Positions 33,757 to 43,338 are shown, numbered from the stretch's first letter. The stretch is 64,000 nucleotides of DNA from Oscillospiraceae bacterium (GCA_015065385.1 SVQK01000048.1:1-64000); one strand, 5' to 3'. The notes: a model not told the origin generated them from the sequence alone. Program-made: numbers and translations.

Positions 33757-35748
33757 TCAGTCCTCCGCGTTCAGCTCTTCGAATTCCTCGTAGAGCTGGA
33801 GGAGGCGGTCTTCGGCGACGGTCTTTTCGTCGGTGAGCTCGGCAGCGCGGACATAGTCGGTCGCGGCCTCTCCGAAGAGGAGGTCGTCGATATCCGCGAT
33901 CTGCTTTTCCGTCTTTGCGATGGCCCTCTCGACCTCGGCCCTCCGCTTTTCCAACTTCCGCTTTTCCGCCGCGGAGCGCTTCTTTTCGGCGTATTCGTCC
34001 TTTGCCGTCTTCTCGACCGCGAGCGCGGAGGCCAGTCCCGCGGACACGGGAAGCCCTTCCGCCGCCCGGTTCTCCCGCCAGGACACATAGTCGTCGTACC
34101 CGCCGTGGAAGTCCCGCCCGCCGTCGCCGAGATCGAGGAATCTTGTGGCCAGCTGGCGCATGAAGTACCGGTCGTGGGACACGGCGATGATGGTGCCGTC
34201 GAATTCCTTGAGCGCGGTTTCGAGCGCCTCGCGGGATTCGATATCGAGGTGGTTGGTCGGCTCGTCGAGGATCAGCAGGTTCATCCGCGAGAGGATCAGC
34301 TTCGAGAAGGTCAGCCGCGCCCGCTCGCCTCCGGACAGCACCCGGACCTCCTTCTCGATGTCGTCCCCCCGGAAGAGGAAGAGCGCGAGGGTGGAGCGGA
34401 TCTCCGTCTCGGTCAGGTTGGGATAGGCGTTCCAGAGCTCGTCGAGCACCGTGTTGTCTTCGTTCAGGTTCTGGTTCTCCTGATCGTAATAGCCCACCGT
34501 GACGTTGTAGCCGTATTCGATCTCCCCGGCGAGCGGTTCGAGCTGGCCGAGCAGGAGCTTGATGAGCGTGGATTTTCCGCATCCGTTCGGGCCGTAGATG
34601 AAGAACCGGTCGCGTTTTTTCACGAGGAAGGAGAGATTCCGGAACAGGATATTCTGCCCGAATCCCATGGTGAGGCCCTTGACTTCGGCGACGTCGTTCC
34701 CCGATTCGCCGGACGAGCTCAGGGTGAAGCGGATCGAGCGGGGCAGGGCGGAGGGCTTGTCCACCTTCTCCATCCGGGCGATGGCCTTTTCCCGGGATTC
34801 GGCGGCGATGATGTTCCGCTCCCGGTTCCAGCGTCTCTGCTGTTCGATATAGGCCTCGAGGCGGGCGATCTCCTTCTGCTGGAGATTGTACTTTTTCTCC
34901 TGCTCGGCGCGGTCCTTCTTTTTCAGCTCCACATAGTCGGAATATTTGGCGCGGTAGAGCTTCGCGCGCCCGTTTTCCACGTCGAGGGTCTTGGTGGTGA
35001 CGCGGTCCAGAAACAGACGGTCGTGGGAGACGAGAATGACGGTTTTGTTTTTCGGATAGGCGGCGAGGTGGCTCTCCAGCCAGACCATGGTGTCCAGATC
35101 CAGATGGTTGGTCGGCTCGTCGAGGATCAGGATATCGGGTTCGCGGGACAGAAGCCGCGCCAGAGCCAGACGGGTACGCTGTCCGCCGCTCATCGTGGAG
35201 ACGGGCCGGTTCCAGACGCTCTCCCCGAAGCCGAGGTTCGCAAGAATGCTTTTGCAGCGGGATTTGAAGTAGAGCCCGCCGTCCCGGATGAAGCGGTTGT
35301 TTACGCTCTCGTATTCGCCGGACAGCCGGTTCAGGGTCTCGGTATCGTCCGGGGAGGCTTCGTCCAGCTGTTTCTGCAGGCCGGCGAGTCTGGTTTCGGC
35401 CCGGCACAGCTCCGGAAAGACGGCGTACATCTGCCCGAGCACCGTGGAATCGACGGAGGAGCTTTTCGAATCGGAGACCTCCTCCCGGATCTCCCGTCCG
35501 TTCTCGTCGATGATGTTGAAGGCGTCGTCCTGATGGAGCATCCCGACGATTTTGTTTTTCGCAATCACGACCTCGCCCTCGTCGTGAGGATATTCTCCCG
35601 TGATCATCCGGAGCAGGGTGGATTTCCCGCTTCCGTTCACCCCGACGATGGCGAGGCGGTCCCCGTCTTCGAGGGAGAAGCTGATTCCGGAGAGGATTTC
35701 CTTCGTTCCGACGCGGAAGGCCAGATTGCTTACGCTGATGGAAATCAT
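33757..35748 (-). CDS. ABC-F family ATPase
   Basis: A soluble 663-residue protein with two fused ATPase domains and no membrane segments. Site 1: Walker A GVNGSGKST, signature MSGGQRTRLALARLL, Walker B ILILDEPTNHLD. Site 2: Walker A GPNGCGKST, signature LSGGERARLTFSKLI, Walker B LLILDEPTNHLD. A basic, coiled linker separates them and the C-terminus is a charged coiled coil (Uup/YdiF-like). ABC-F proteins act on the ribosome or in DNA maintenance; which applies here is unknown. It is the first gene of the murQ operon, perhaps only by position. Confidence 0.92.
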   Translation of the reverse strand: MISISVSNLAFRVGTKEILSGISFSLEDGDRLAIVGVNGSGKSTLLRMITGEYPHDEGEVVIAKNKIVGMLHQDDAFNIIDENGREIREEVSDSKSSSVDSTVLGQMYAVFPELCRAETRLAGLQKQLDEASPDDTETLNRLSGEYESVNNRFIRDGGLYFKSRCKSILANLGFGESVWNRPVSTMSGGQRTRLALARLLSREPDILILDEPTNHLDLDTMVWLESHLAAYPKNKTVILVSHDRLFLDRVTTKTLDVENGRAKLYRAKYSDYVELKKKDRAEQEKKYNLQQKEIARLEAYIEQQRRWNRERNIIAAESREKAIARMEKVDKPSALPRSIRFTLSSSGESGNDVAEVKGLTMGFGQNILFRNLSFLVKKRDRFFIYGPNGCGKSTLIKLLLGQLEPLAGEIEYGYNVTVGYYDQENQNLNEDNTVLDELWNAYPNLTETEIRSTLALFLFRGDDIEKEVRVLSGGERARLTFSKLILSRMNLLILDEPTNHLDIESREALETALKEFDGTIIAVSHDRYFMRQLATRFLDLGDGGRDFHGGYDDYVSWRENRAAEGLPVSAGLASALAVEKTAKDEYAEKKRSAAEKRKLEKRRAEVERAIAKTEKQIADIDDLLFGEAATDYVRAAELTDEKTVAEDRLLQLYEEFEELNAED

Positions 35749-35783
35749 GAACCTATCATCCTTATTGTATTCTGTATCAGGTC

Positions 35784-35834
35784 AAAAACGGACCGCTCCG
35801 GTCTCCGAAGAGCGTCTCCGGCGGACAGGAGCGG
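35784..35834 (-). terminator. Probable terminator behind the TPM-domain gene
   Basis: On the reverse strand CCGCTCC (35834-35828) pairs with GGAGCGG (35799-35793); a T-run follows after 4 nt. It lies between the TPM gene and the ABC-F gene, which are in the same direction. Confidence 0.5.
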
Positions 35835-35896
35835 CGAAAACCGGTATGTCAAAGGGGAATCATCGATCAAAGGGAAAGGGGGAGGGATCCGGGGGA

Positions 35897-37291
35897 TCAG
35901 TACCCGCCGCGGCCCGGGATGGTGTAGGTCTGGGTAGCCGACGGATCGCCGTTTTGCGCCTGTCTCTGGCGGATCACGGTGGGATCGCTCTCCGCGGAAT
36001 AGGGCTGGGAGGCGCGGGCCTGCTGGTTCTGCGTTCTCCGCTGCGCCGTCTGGGGCTGAGCCTGAGTCTGCGCCTGAATCGGGAATCCGTACTGATTGGC
36101 GTACTGCTGGGGCTGCTGCTGCGCGGGTGCGTACGGACGCTGCTGCTGCGCGTACTGGGGGTTGCGGGCCTGCTGCTGCGTCTGTCCGCCGTACTGGTTT
36201 GCGTACTGGCCGTTATACGGATTGCCGTACTGTCCGCCGTACGCGTTGGGGTACTGCTGCTGGACGGGGTACTGCTGCTGAACCGGAGCCTGCTGGTTGG
36301 GGTACTGCTGCCGGTTCTGACCCTGCCCGCCGTACGGAGCGCGGTTCTGCGTGTAGGACTGCCGGTTCTGACCCTGTCCGTAATACGTCTGCTGATTTGC
36401 CGGACGCGGGCGGTTCTGTCCCTGCGGACGGTTCTGGCGCCCGTCGTTGTACAGCCGGTCGTCGTAGGTGTCCTCGGCGGCGAGTCTCTGGCGGGCGTTC
36501 TTCCGGAAGAAGGTCCTCTGCATGAAGGCCGCGGCATCGTCGTTGAACATGGCGGCGATGAAGAGCACGACGAAGACAACGACAAACAGGATCACAAGCG
36601 CGAGCACGACCTTCAGCACCGTCAGGATGAGATGGGAGAGGGAACTCTTCGCCCCGTCTCCGTCCGCGGATGCTCCGTTCCCGCTCGTATTCGCGTCGGC
36701 TGACGCCGCTGCCGATCCGGTGCCCTCGGCCTCCGCTTCCTCCGTTTTCAGCTCGCGTAGCATGAGGATGGAGAGCTGGGAGACGGCCTTGCGCACGGCG
36801 CGGTCGATGTTCCCGGCGGCGAAGTCCTCTTCGATCTCCCGGTCGCGGATCCCTTCGAGCGCCTCGTTCGTGATCTTGTCCCCGATCGAAGAGCTCTGGA
36901 CGAGATAGAACGCGTTGTCGTCGGCGGCGATGAGGATCAGAACGCCGGCGGGGAGCTGCCATTCGGTGTAGACCGAGCGTGCGAATTTGCCGATGTCAAC
37001 GCCGTTCGTGGTTTTGACCGTACAGACGGCGATGACGGCCTTGACCTCGGAGATCAGGGTGTCGTTCTTCTCCTTGATCTCACGCACCGTCGATTCGGAC
37101 AGGATCGCGGCGTCGTCGGCGATGTAATCGGTCGGTTTCGGATAGGCCGTCTCCGCGAAGACGGGCAGGGCAAGCGCCGCGGTCAGCGCGAGAACGAGCG
37201 CGAGGCAGCAGAGAGCCCGCGGAACCGTTCTCCGCCGGACCCGCAGATCCGCGCTCACCCCGGAGAAACCGGATTTGAGAATGTTGGTCAT
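35897..37291 (-). CDS. TPM-domain (YgcG-like) membrane protein with Q/N/Y-rich tail
   Basis: A 464-residue protein. A signal peptide or anchor at about residues 25-45 ends LALPVFAETA. The TPM domain follows (about 50-185, with TDYIADDAAILSE and LPAGVLILIAADDNAFYLVQ), then an acidic/Ser/Gly linker, a transmembrane helix near 220-245 and a tail of about 190 residues. The tail is dominated by Gln, Asn, Tyr, Pro and Gly (QNRPQGQNRP, YANQYGG), with almost no hydrophobic residues. It is low-complexity and prion-like in composition. It lies 32 nt behind telA. The function is unknown. Confidence 0.85.
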   Translation of the reverse strand: MTNILKSGFSGVSADLRVRRRTVPRALCCLALVLALTAALALPVFAETAYPKPTDYIADDAAILSESTVREIKEKNDTLISEVKAVIAVCTVKTTNGVDIGKFARSVYTEWQLPAGVLILIAADDNAFYLVQSSSIGDKITNEALEGIRDREIEEDFAAGNIDRAVRKAVSQLSILMLRELKTEEAEAEGTGSAAASADANTSGNGASADGDGAKSSLSHLILTVLKVVLALVILFVVVFVVLFIAAMFNDDAAAFMQRTFFRKNARQRLAAEDTYDDRLYNDGRQNRPQGQNRPRPANQQTYYGQGQNRQSYTQNRAPYGGQGQNRQQYPNQQAPVQQQYPVQQQYPNAYGGQYGNPYNGQYANQYGGQTQQQARNPQYAQQQRPYAPAQQQPQQYANQYGFPIQAQTQAQPQTAQRRTQNQQARASQPYSAESDPTVIRQRQAQNGDPSATQTYTIPGRGGY

Positions 37292-37323
37292 GATAGGATC
37301 CCACCCCTTCGTCTGATTACTGG

Positions 37324-38538
37324 TTACTGGAAGTTGATGAGCTTTTCCTTGAGCTCGTTTTCGATGCGTCCGAGCTCCGCTTCCGCGGCGATGCGCTTTT
37401 CCCGGCCTTCCTTCTGGATGGTCTGGATGTCGTCGAGGGTCTTGATCAGCTCTTCGTTCGTGTGGGTCAGGGTTTCGATATCCACGATGCCGCGCTCCGC
37501 CTCCTTGGTGACGGATACGGTGGCCTGATGGAGCGCTTCGCTGTTCTTCTTCAAAAGCTCATTGGTCATGTCGGTGACCAGGCGGCCCGCTTCCATGGCC
37601 TGACGGGAGTGCTCGATGCCCAGCGCGATGACCATCTGGCTCTTCCAGAGAGGAATGGTGTTCATGATGACGGTCTGGATCTTCTCGGTCATCATGGTGT
37701 CGTTGTTCTGCACCAGACGGATCTGCGGGGACATCTGGATGGAGACCATGCGGGTCAGCTCGAGGTCGTAGAGCTTGCGTTCGAAGCGGGTGCACTGCTC
37801 CTCAAAGTCGTTGGCGGCCTGCGCGTCCTCGGGAAGACCGGAGCGCTTTGCCTTCTCCTTCATCTCGACGAGCGTGGTGGTGCGCTCCTCCTCCAGCTTC
37901 TTCTTCCCGGCGAGGATGTACATGGACAGCTCCTTGAAATAGGAAAGGTTCATGGCGTAGAGCTGGTCGAACATGGAGACGTCCTTGAGCAGGGTGATCT
38001 GGTGCTGTTCGAGGATGGCGACGATGTCGTTGACGGAGGTCTCGCACTTGTCGTACTTCGTCTTGAGGTTCTCGATCTTCCGCTTGGAGCTGCGGAACAC
38101 GCCGAGGAAGCCCTTGTTGTCCTCCGCGTCGTCGTTCAGAGCGCGGAGATTGCCGATCAGGGTGGTGATCATGCCGCCCACTTCGCCGAAATCTTTGTTG
38201 CGGACGCTGCCGAGGGCCGTGTCGCTGAAATCGGAGATCTTCTTCTGGGCGGCGGAACCGTACCCGAGGATCATGGACGAGTCGGTGATGTCGATCTGCT
38301 TCGAGAAATCCGAGATGGCCTTGCGCTCGGCCTCGGTGAACATCGTTTCGTCGATGGCGGGACCCGCGGGCTTCTGTTCTTCGACGGCGGGCTTCTGCGG
38401 CTGGGACTGCGCCGCGACGTCGGCTGCCATAGCCGCTGCCGCTGCCGCGAGAGGATCCGGAGCCGCCGGTGCGGGAGCTGCCTGCGCTGCGGAAATGCCT
38501 GCGGTGGGATCGAGGGTCAGTTTGATTTCGTTATCCAT
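37324..38538 (-). CDS. telA: TelA family protein (toxic anion resistance)
   Basis: A 404-residue soluble protein with a low-complexity Ala/Pro-rich lead of about 55 residues, then the TelA/KlaA domain: FSKQIDITDSSMILGYG, VGGMITTLIGNLRAL, LYDLELTRMVSIQMSPQIRL and NTIPLWKSQMVIALG, ending in a charged coiled coil. The family was linked to tellurite tolerance, with a wider envelope-stress role suspected. AAGGAG precedes the ATG and overlaps the stop of the upstream gene, so the two are tightly coupled. Confidence 0.93.
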   Translation of the reverse strand: MDNEIKLTLDPTAGISAAQAAPAPAAPDPLAAAAAAMAADVAAQSQPQKPAVEEQKPAGPAIDETMFTEAERKAISDFSKQIDITDSSMILGYGSAAQKKISDFSDTALGSVRNKDFGEVGGMITTLIGNLRALNDDAEDNKGFLGVFRSSKRKIENLKTKYDKCETSVNDIVAILEQHQITLLKDVSMFDQLYAMNLSYFKELSMYILAGKKKLEEERTTTLVEMKEKAKRSGLPEDAQAANDFEEQCTRFERKLYDLELTRMVSIQMSPQIRLVQNNDTMMTEKIQTVIMNTIPLWKSQMVIALGIEHSRQAMEAGRLVTDMTNELLKKNSEALHQATVSVTKEAERGIVDIETLTHTNEELIKTLDDIQTIQKEGREKRIAAEAELGRIENELKEKLINFQ

Positions 38539-38547
38539 ATCGGCTCC

Positions 38548-39558
38548 TTATGAGTTGTTGTTGGATTTGGAATCCCCATCTCCGGGGACGTATTTCTTTT
38601 TGGATTTTTCCTTCTCCTCTTTGGCCTTGCGCTTGTTTTCCGCGATCTCGTCGGCGGTGAGGCGGCGCAGGCTCGTGCGAAGGAGGCGGTCCGCGGCGAT
38701 CACTCCGACGGCGAAATACAGAGCCAGACGGATCGCGGGAAGATTCGGCTCGGGCGTTTTGGTGACGATTTCGCTGCCAAAGGAGAAGGAACGCAGGATC
38801 TGCCAGAGCGCGCCGCCGCCCCCGACGCCGATCCCGAAGAGGGCGCACAGGCCGGAGGTGAAGAGCTGGAAGGCGGGGGGCAGTTCGGTCACCGTGTCCT
38901 CGGCGGTCAGGGAAATCCGCGCTTCGCCGAGCAGGAACAGCAGAACGGACGCCTGACAGACGGTCGTGAAATTGCGCACGGGGCTGTTCAGCGGGACCGT
39001 GAAATCAAAGTAGGCGGCGAACATGGCGACGTTCACCGAGAAGGCGCCGAGCAGCGTGCAGATCAGGGCGTACCACCGATGCCGCCTCTCTGCCGAAAGA
39101 GAAAGGATCAGAGCGGCGGCGAGGAACAGGCCGATGACGGCGGACGCGAGGAACAGCTTGGCGGGGGAGAGGCTCTCCGTTTCCTCCGCGGCAAGGGCGG
39201 CCCGGTAGCCGAGCAGGTTCTGCATGAAGAGGGCGACGGAGAGGATCGCTCCGAGCGCGCCGCCGAACACGGACAGAGGGGTGGGGCGGGGGAGCTCGGT
39301 AAACGCGGTGCGTCCCGCTGTAAACGCGGCGATCCCAACGGCAAGAAGCGCGCCGATCACGCCGAACGCGGCCGCGAGGTGGAAGAACACGGATCCTCTG
39401 ACGAAGTGGCCGATATCGAATTCAAAGTCCCGGGCCATGGCGGCGGCATAGCAGACGGCCAGCAGGACGCCGAGGACGGGAAAGGACAGAAGAAGGGCAA
39501 ATCCGGCCGGTCTCTTGTCAGAGGCAGGCGCGGAGGCGTGACGGTGTGAGTCGGACAT
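38548..39558 (-). CDS. Multi-pass membrane protein of the telA operon
   Basis: A 336-residue protein with about eight hydrophobic segments from FALLLSFPVLGVLLAVCYAA to LALYFAVGVIAADRLL, and a charged Lys/Glu-rich cytoplasmic end (EEKEKSKKKYVPGDGD). No family recognised. ATG at 39558 has GAAAGG upstream; the longer frame would start before the promoter. It is the first gene of the three-gene telA unit and probably forms its membrane component. Confidence 0.8.
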   Translation of the reverse strand: MSDSHRHASAPASDKRPAGFALLLSFPVLGVLLAVCYAAAMARDFEFDIGHFVRGSVFFHLAAAFGVIGALLAVGIAAFTAGRTAFTELPRPTPLSVFGGALGAILSVALFMQNLLGYRAALAAEETESLSPAKLFLASAVIGLFLAAALILSLSAERRHRWYALICTLLGAFSVNVAMFAAYFDFTVPLNSPVRNFTTVCQASVLLFLLGEARISLTAEDTVTELPPAFQLFTSGLCALFGIGVGGGGALWQILRSFSFGSEIVTKTPEPNLPAIRLALYFAVGVIAADRLLRTSLRRLTADEIAENKRKAKEEKEKSKKKYVPGDGDSKSNNNS

Positions 39559-39646
39559 GAAAAAGCCTTTCGGAGGCGAAGAGCCGCGGGAGGGGAAACC
39601 GCTCCGGACGGCTGATGGCCGGTTGATACGTTCGATACATATAATT

Positions 39647-39675
39647 ATAATACCATAAATCCGCGCCGTTGACAA
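39647..39675 (-). promoter_or_regulatory. Promoter of the membrane protein-telA-TPM operon
   Basis: Reverse-strand TTGTCA (39670-39675) and TATTAT (39647-39652), 17-nt spacer. It is divergent from the rpsJ promoter; the sequence between 39676 and 39846 holds no gene. Confidence 0.82.
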
Positions 39676-39846
39676 GGGGATAGACGAAGAAAAAACGGGA
39701 AAATGAAGGAATCTTCCTCTTTCGCCCCGTCCCGGTCCGCGCGGGGAAGGAGGTTTATTCTCCCATTTTCTTCTCTTTGATGCAGATTTCACAAAACAGT
39801 CCGGTCCGGGGACCGAAAAACCGTTTTCTTTTTTTGCGATCTTTTG

Positions 39847-39875
39847 TTGACATCAATTTCAAACCGTGTTATAAT
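39847..39875 (+). promoter_or_regulatory. Main promoter of the ribosomal protein operon
   Basis: Perfect TTGACA (39847-39852) and TATAAT (39870-39875) with a 17-nt spacer, preceded by a T-rich stretch that may act as an UP element. Confidence 0.92.
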
Positions 39876-40110
39876 ACCCGTGATGTGCGATGAAGCGGAA
39901 GGTTGCCGTATGCCCGACTGTCAGGGCGGCGGGGAATTTCCGCAGAGTATGTCCGAGTCAATCGGGCGATGCGAACGCATCCGAGCGACCCGCGCCCCTC
40001 TCTGTTCCGAGCCCAACCCAGCTCGGTTTCATTCAGGAGGCTGCGGACACACCCGGGGCCGTGTTCGCAGCCTCGCCGACACAAATTTCATTTGCTTTAA
40101 GGAGGCAAAC
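39876..40110 (+). promoter_or_regulatory. Structured leader of the S10 operon
   Basis: About 230 nt lie between the promoter and rpsJ. Stems seen: GATGC/GCATC with a GAAC tetraloop (39968-39981) and a 12-bp stem GGCTGCGGACAC (40039-40050)/GTGTTCGCAGCC (40061-40072) with one G-U. An unused AGGAGG lies at 40034-40040. In gammaproteobacteria L4 controls this operon through its leader; a similar role here is inference. Confidence 0.55.
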
Positions 40111-40422
40111 ATGGCAGTACAGGAAAAGATCAGAGTCAAGATCAGAAGCTACGAGCACACCCTCGCGGATCAGGCCGCGGCCAAGATCGTTGACATCGCC
40201 AAGCGCGGCGGCGCCGAAGTCGCGGGTCCGATTCCGCTTCCGACCGAGAAGGAGATCATCACCATCCTCCGCGCGGTCCACAAGTACAAGGACAGCCGCG
40301 AACAGTTCGAGCAGAGAACCCACAAGAGACTGATCGAGATCAAGAAGCCTTCCCAGAAGGTTGTCGAAGCTCTCATGTCCGTGGAGCTCCCCGCCGGCGT
40401 TGACATCGACGTCAAGCTCTGA
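40111..40422 (+). CDS. rpsJ: Ribosomal protein S10
   Basis: Small-subunit head protein, also the NusE antitermination factor. The 103-residue product has [20 protein letters not shown] and the loop [24 protein letters not shown] lies 5 nt before the ATG. It is the first gene of the operon, but the gap to L3 is 197 nt. Confidence 0.98.
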   Translation: MAVQEKIRVKIRSYEHTLADQAAAKIVDIAKRGGAEVAGPIPLPTEKEIITILRAVHKYKDSREQFEQRTHKRLIEIKKPSQKVVEALMSVELPAGVDIDVKL

Positions 40423-40619
40423 GAAATCCGAAAAGCCGTATCTGACACCGTACAGAGCGAGAGGGACAAGCGTATTTTCCCGCGCAAACTCCCGGAAGCT
40501 TGATGGCGGTCAGGTCACGTTGGCGGAGTCCGGATGGCTGCCGGACGCGCGGTTTCCGTTACAGGCCGCGCGAAGCTCGCCCGTCAACCAATAACCTACT
40601 ATTCAGGAGGAAAAATTCG
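40423..40619 (+). other. Structured spacer between rpsJ and rplC
   Basis: 197 nt without a gene or clear promoter. CGCGCGG (40546-40552) pairs with CCGCGCG (40566-40572) just upstream of the rplC ribosome binding site. This gap is normally only a few tens of bases. Confidence 0.5.
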
Positions 40620-41252
40620 ATGAAAAAAGGTATCATCGGAAAGAAGCTGGGCATGACGCAGATCTTCGCCGAAGACGGCTCCGTCATCCCGGTCACCGTG
40701 ATCGAAGCAGGCCCCTGCTCCGTCACTCAGAAGAAAACCGTAGAGACGGACGGTTACGAAGCCGTTCAGCTGGCCTTCGGCGATCTGCGCGAGAAGCTCG
40801 TCAACAAGCCCCGCGCCGGTCACTTCAAGAAGGCGGGCGTTTCCCCGAAGCGTCATCTCAAAGAGTTCAGACTCGAGGACATCTCCGCTCTGAACGTGGG
40901 CGACGTGGTGGCCGCCGATACCTTCGCTTCCGGCGACAAGGTCGACATTACCGGCATCACGAAAGGCCACGGCTACAGCGGCGTCGTCAAGAGATGGAAC
41001 GCCCACAAGCTGCGCATGACCCACGGCGTCGGCCCTGTTCACCGTCAGCCCGGTTCCATGGGCGCGAACTCGTCCCCGTCCAGAATCTTCAAGAACAAGA
41101 TCATGCCCGGTCAGTACGGTAACGAACAGGTCACCGTGCTCAACCTCGAAGTTGTCAAGGTAGACACCGACAAGAACCTCATCGCGGTCAAGGGAGCCGT
41201 TCCCGGCGCGAAGGGCGGAATCGTGTTCATCCGCGACAGCGTGAAAGCGTAA
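40620..41252 (+). CDS. rplC: Ribosomal protein L3
   Basis: Large-subunit assembly initiator. 210 residues, starting [15 protein letters not shown], with the central loop [15 protein letters not shown] that reaches the peptidyl transferase centre. AGGAGG lies 9 nt before ATG 40620. L4 follows after 20 nt. Confidence 0.98.
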   Translation: MKKGIIGKKLGMTQIFAEDGSVIPVTVIEAGPCSVTQKKTVETDGYEAVQLAFGDLREKLVNKPRAGHFKKAGVSPKRHLKEFRLEDISALNVGDVVAADTFASGDKVDITGITKGHGYSGVVKRWNAHKLRMTHGVGPVHRQPGSMGANSSPSRIFKNKIMPGQYGNEQVTVLNLEVVKVDTDKNLIAVKGAVPGAKGGIVFIRDSVKA

Positions 41253-41272
41253 GCCGGAAGGAGGATATAGAA

Positions 41273-41896
41273 ATGCCCGAACTGAAAGTTTTTAATATGG
41301 CAGGCGAATCCGTCGGCACGATCAATCTGTCCGACGACGTGTTCGCGGCGGATATCAACGGCGCCGTCCTCCATGCCGCTGTCAAGCAGTACCTCGGCAA
41401 CCAGAGACAGGGCACCCAGTCCACGCTGACCCGCACCGAAGTTTCCGGCGGCGGCAAGAAGCCGTGGAGACAGAAGGGTACCGGCCGCGCGAGACAGGGT
41501 TCCACCCGCGCTCCCCAGTGGACGCACGGCGGCGTGGCCCTCGGTCCGAAGCCCCGCCTCTACAAGACCAAGATGAACAAGAAGGTCAAGGCTCTTGCCA
41601 TGATTTCCGCTCTCTCCTCCAAGGTCGCCGACGGCGATTTCATCGTCGTGGACAAGATCGAGACCGCGGAATACAAGACTAAGACCATGGTGAAGATGCT
41701 CTCCGCTCTCGAAGCGAAGAAGAAGGTTCTCGTCGTGCTGGCCGAGAAGGACGAAAAGGTTCAGACCTCCTTCGCCAACATCCCCGGCGTGAAGGTCGCC
41801 CTCACCAACACCATCAACGTTTACGACATCCTGAACTGCGACTCCTTCGTCGTTGCCAAGGCTGCGGCTGAAAAAATCGAGGAGGTTTACGCGTAA
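41273..41896 (+). CDS. rplD: Ribosomal protein L4
   Basis: Lines the exit tunnel through its basic loop KPWRQKGTGRARQGSTRAPQ. 207 residues. GGAAGGAGGA precedes the ATG. The stop overlaps the rplW start by one base (TAATG), so translation is coupled. Confidence 0.98.
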   Translation: MPELKVFNMAGESVGTINLSDDVFAADINGAVLHAAVKQYLGNQRQGTQSTLTRTEVSGGGKKPWRQKGTGRARQGSTRAPQWTHGGVALGPKPRLYKTKMNKKVKALAMISALSSKVADGDFIVVDKIETAEYKTKTMVKMLSALEAKKKVLVVLAEKDEKVQTSFANIPGVKVALTNTINVYDILNCDSFVVAKAAAEKIEEVYA

Positions 41897-42192
41897 TGAA
41901 ATTCGTACAGGACATCATCAGACGGCCCCTCATCACCGAGCGGAGCATGGATCTGATTTCCCAGAAGAAGTACACCTTCGAGGTTGCCAAAGACGCCACC
42001 AAGCCCGAGATCGCAAAGGCCGTCGAGACCATGTTCGAGGGCGTCAAGGTCAAGGCCGTGAACACCATCAACATGAAGTCCAAGGCGAAGAGAGTCCGCT
42101 ACGTCGAGGGCCGCACCGCCGAGTGGAAAAAGGCCGTCGTTACCCTCACCGAAGATTCGAAGACCATCGAGTTCTTCGAGGGCATGAACTAA
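41896..42192 (+). CDS. rplW: Ribosomal protein L23
   Basis: Tunnel-exit protein and docking site for trigger factor and SRP. 98 residues with DIIRRPLITERSMDL and VKAVNTINMKSKAKRV. Its ribosome binding site lies inside the end of rplD. Confidence 0.97.
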   Translation: MKFVQDIIRRPLITERSMDLISQKKYTFEVAKDATKPEIAKAVETMFEGVKVKAVNTINMKSKAKRVRYVEGRTAEWKKAVVTLTEDSKTIEFFEGMN

Positions 42193-42210
42193 AGAAGGAG
42201 GGACAAGCAA

Positions 42211-43041
42211 ATGCCTACCATCAAGTATAAGCCGACTACCCCGGCGAGAAGACATATGTCCGTTCCTACTTTCGAGGAAATCACCAAGTTCACCCCCGAA
42301 AAGACTCTTCTCGCTACCAAGAAAAAGCATGCCGGACGCAACTCCTACGGCCGCATCACCGTCCGTCATAAGGGCGGCGGAAACCGTCAGAAGTACCGCA
42401 TCATCGACTTCAAGCGCCAGAATGACAAGGCGCAGACCGTCGTCGGCATCGAATACGATCCCAACCGCTCCTCCTACATCGCCCTTCTGAAGGACGAAGA
42501 AGGAAAGAAGAGCTATATCCTCGCTCCCGTGGGCGTGACGGACGGTCAGGTGCTGTACTCCGGCGCCGAAGCCGACATCATCCCCGGCAACACCCTTCCC
42601 CTTGCGAATATCCCCGTCGGTACCTTCATCCACAACATCGAGCTCTATCCCGGCAACGGCGGCCAGCTCGTCCGTTCCGCCGGCGCGCAGGCTCAGCTGA
42701 TGGGCCGTGAAGGCGACCTCACCATGGTCCGTCTTCCCTCCGGCGAAATGCGCTACGTCCGTTCCGACTGCAAGGCCACCATCGGCCAGGTCGGCAACAT
42801 CGAGCACGACACGGTGAAGATCGGTAAAGCGGGCCGCAAGCGTCACATGGGCATTCGTCCCACTGTCCGCGGCTCCGTCATGAACCCGGTGGACCATCCT
42901 CACGGCGGCGGCGAAGGCCGTTCTCCGATCGGTCGTCCCGGCCCGGTCACCCCCTGGGGCAAGCCGGCTCTGGGTTACAAGACCAGAAACAAGAAGGCCC
43001 GCACCGACAAGATGATCGTCAAGCGCAGAAACGCGAAGTAA
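42211..43041 (+). CDS. rplB: Ribosomal protein L2
   Basis: Core large-subunit protein needed for subunit joining and peptidyl transfer. 276 residues with [16 protein letters not shown] and the C-terminal [18 protein letters not shown] containing the conserved histidine. Confidence 0.98.
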   Translation: MPTIKYKPTTPARRHMSVPTFEEITKFTPEKTLLATKKKHAGRNSYGRITVRHKGGGNRQKYRIIDFKRQNDKAQTVVGIEYDPNRSSYIALLKDEEGKKSYILAPVGVTDGQVLYSGAEADIIPGNTLPLANIPVGTFIHNIELYPGNGGQLVRSAGAQAQLMGREGDLTMVRLPSGEMRYVRSDCKATIGQVGNIEHDTVKIGKAGRKRHMGIRPTVRGSVMNPVDHPHGGGEGRSPIGRPGPVTPWGKPALGYKTRNKKARTDKMIVKRRNAK

Positions 43042-43056
43042 GGAAGGAGTCCAAGA

Positions 43057-43338
43057 ATGAGCAGAAGTTTGAAGAAGGCGCCTTTCGTCGAGGAGAAGCT
43101 CTATCAGAGAGTCTGCGAAATGAACGAAAAGGGCGACAAGAAGGTCCTCAAGACCTGGTCGAGAGCCTCTACTATTTTCCCGGAATTCGTGGGCCACACC
43201 ATCGCGGTTCACGACGGACGGAAGCATGTGCCCGTGTATGTGACCGAGGATATGGTCGGCCACAAGCTGGGGGAATTCGCGCCGACCCGTACCTTCAAGG
43301 GACACGCCGGCTCCAAGACCTCCAACAACGGTAAATAA
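43057..43338 (+). CDS. rpsS: Ribosomal protein S19
   Basis: Small-subunit head protein that contacts S13 and A-site tRNA. 93 residues with [14 protein letters not shown] and [16 protein letters not shown]. 15 nt behind rplB. Confidence 0.98.
   Translation: MSRSLKKAPFVEEKLYQRVCEMNEKGDKKVLKTWSRASTIFPEFVGHTIAVHDGRKHVPVYVTEDMVGHKLGEFAPTRTFKGHAGSKTSNNGK

Noticed and set aside
33725..35407. Upstream extension of murQ by about 560 codons
   Set aside because: The extension is an alternative frame of the ABC-F gene; a strong ribosome binding site and the family length place the start at 33724.
33745..35937. Forward open frame of about 730 codons
   Set aside because: Antisense shadow of the ABC-F gene.
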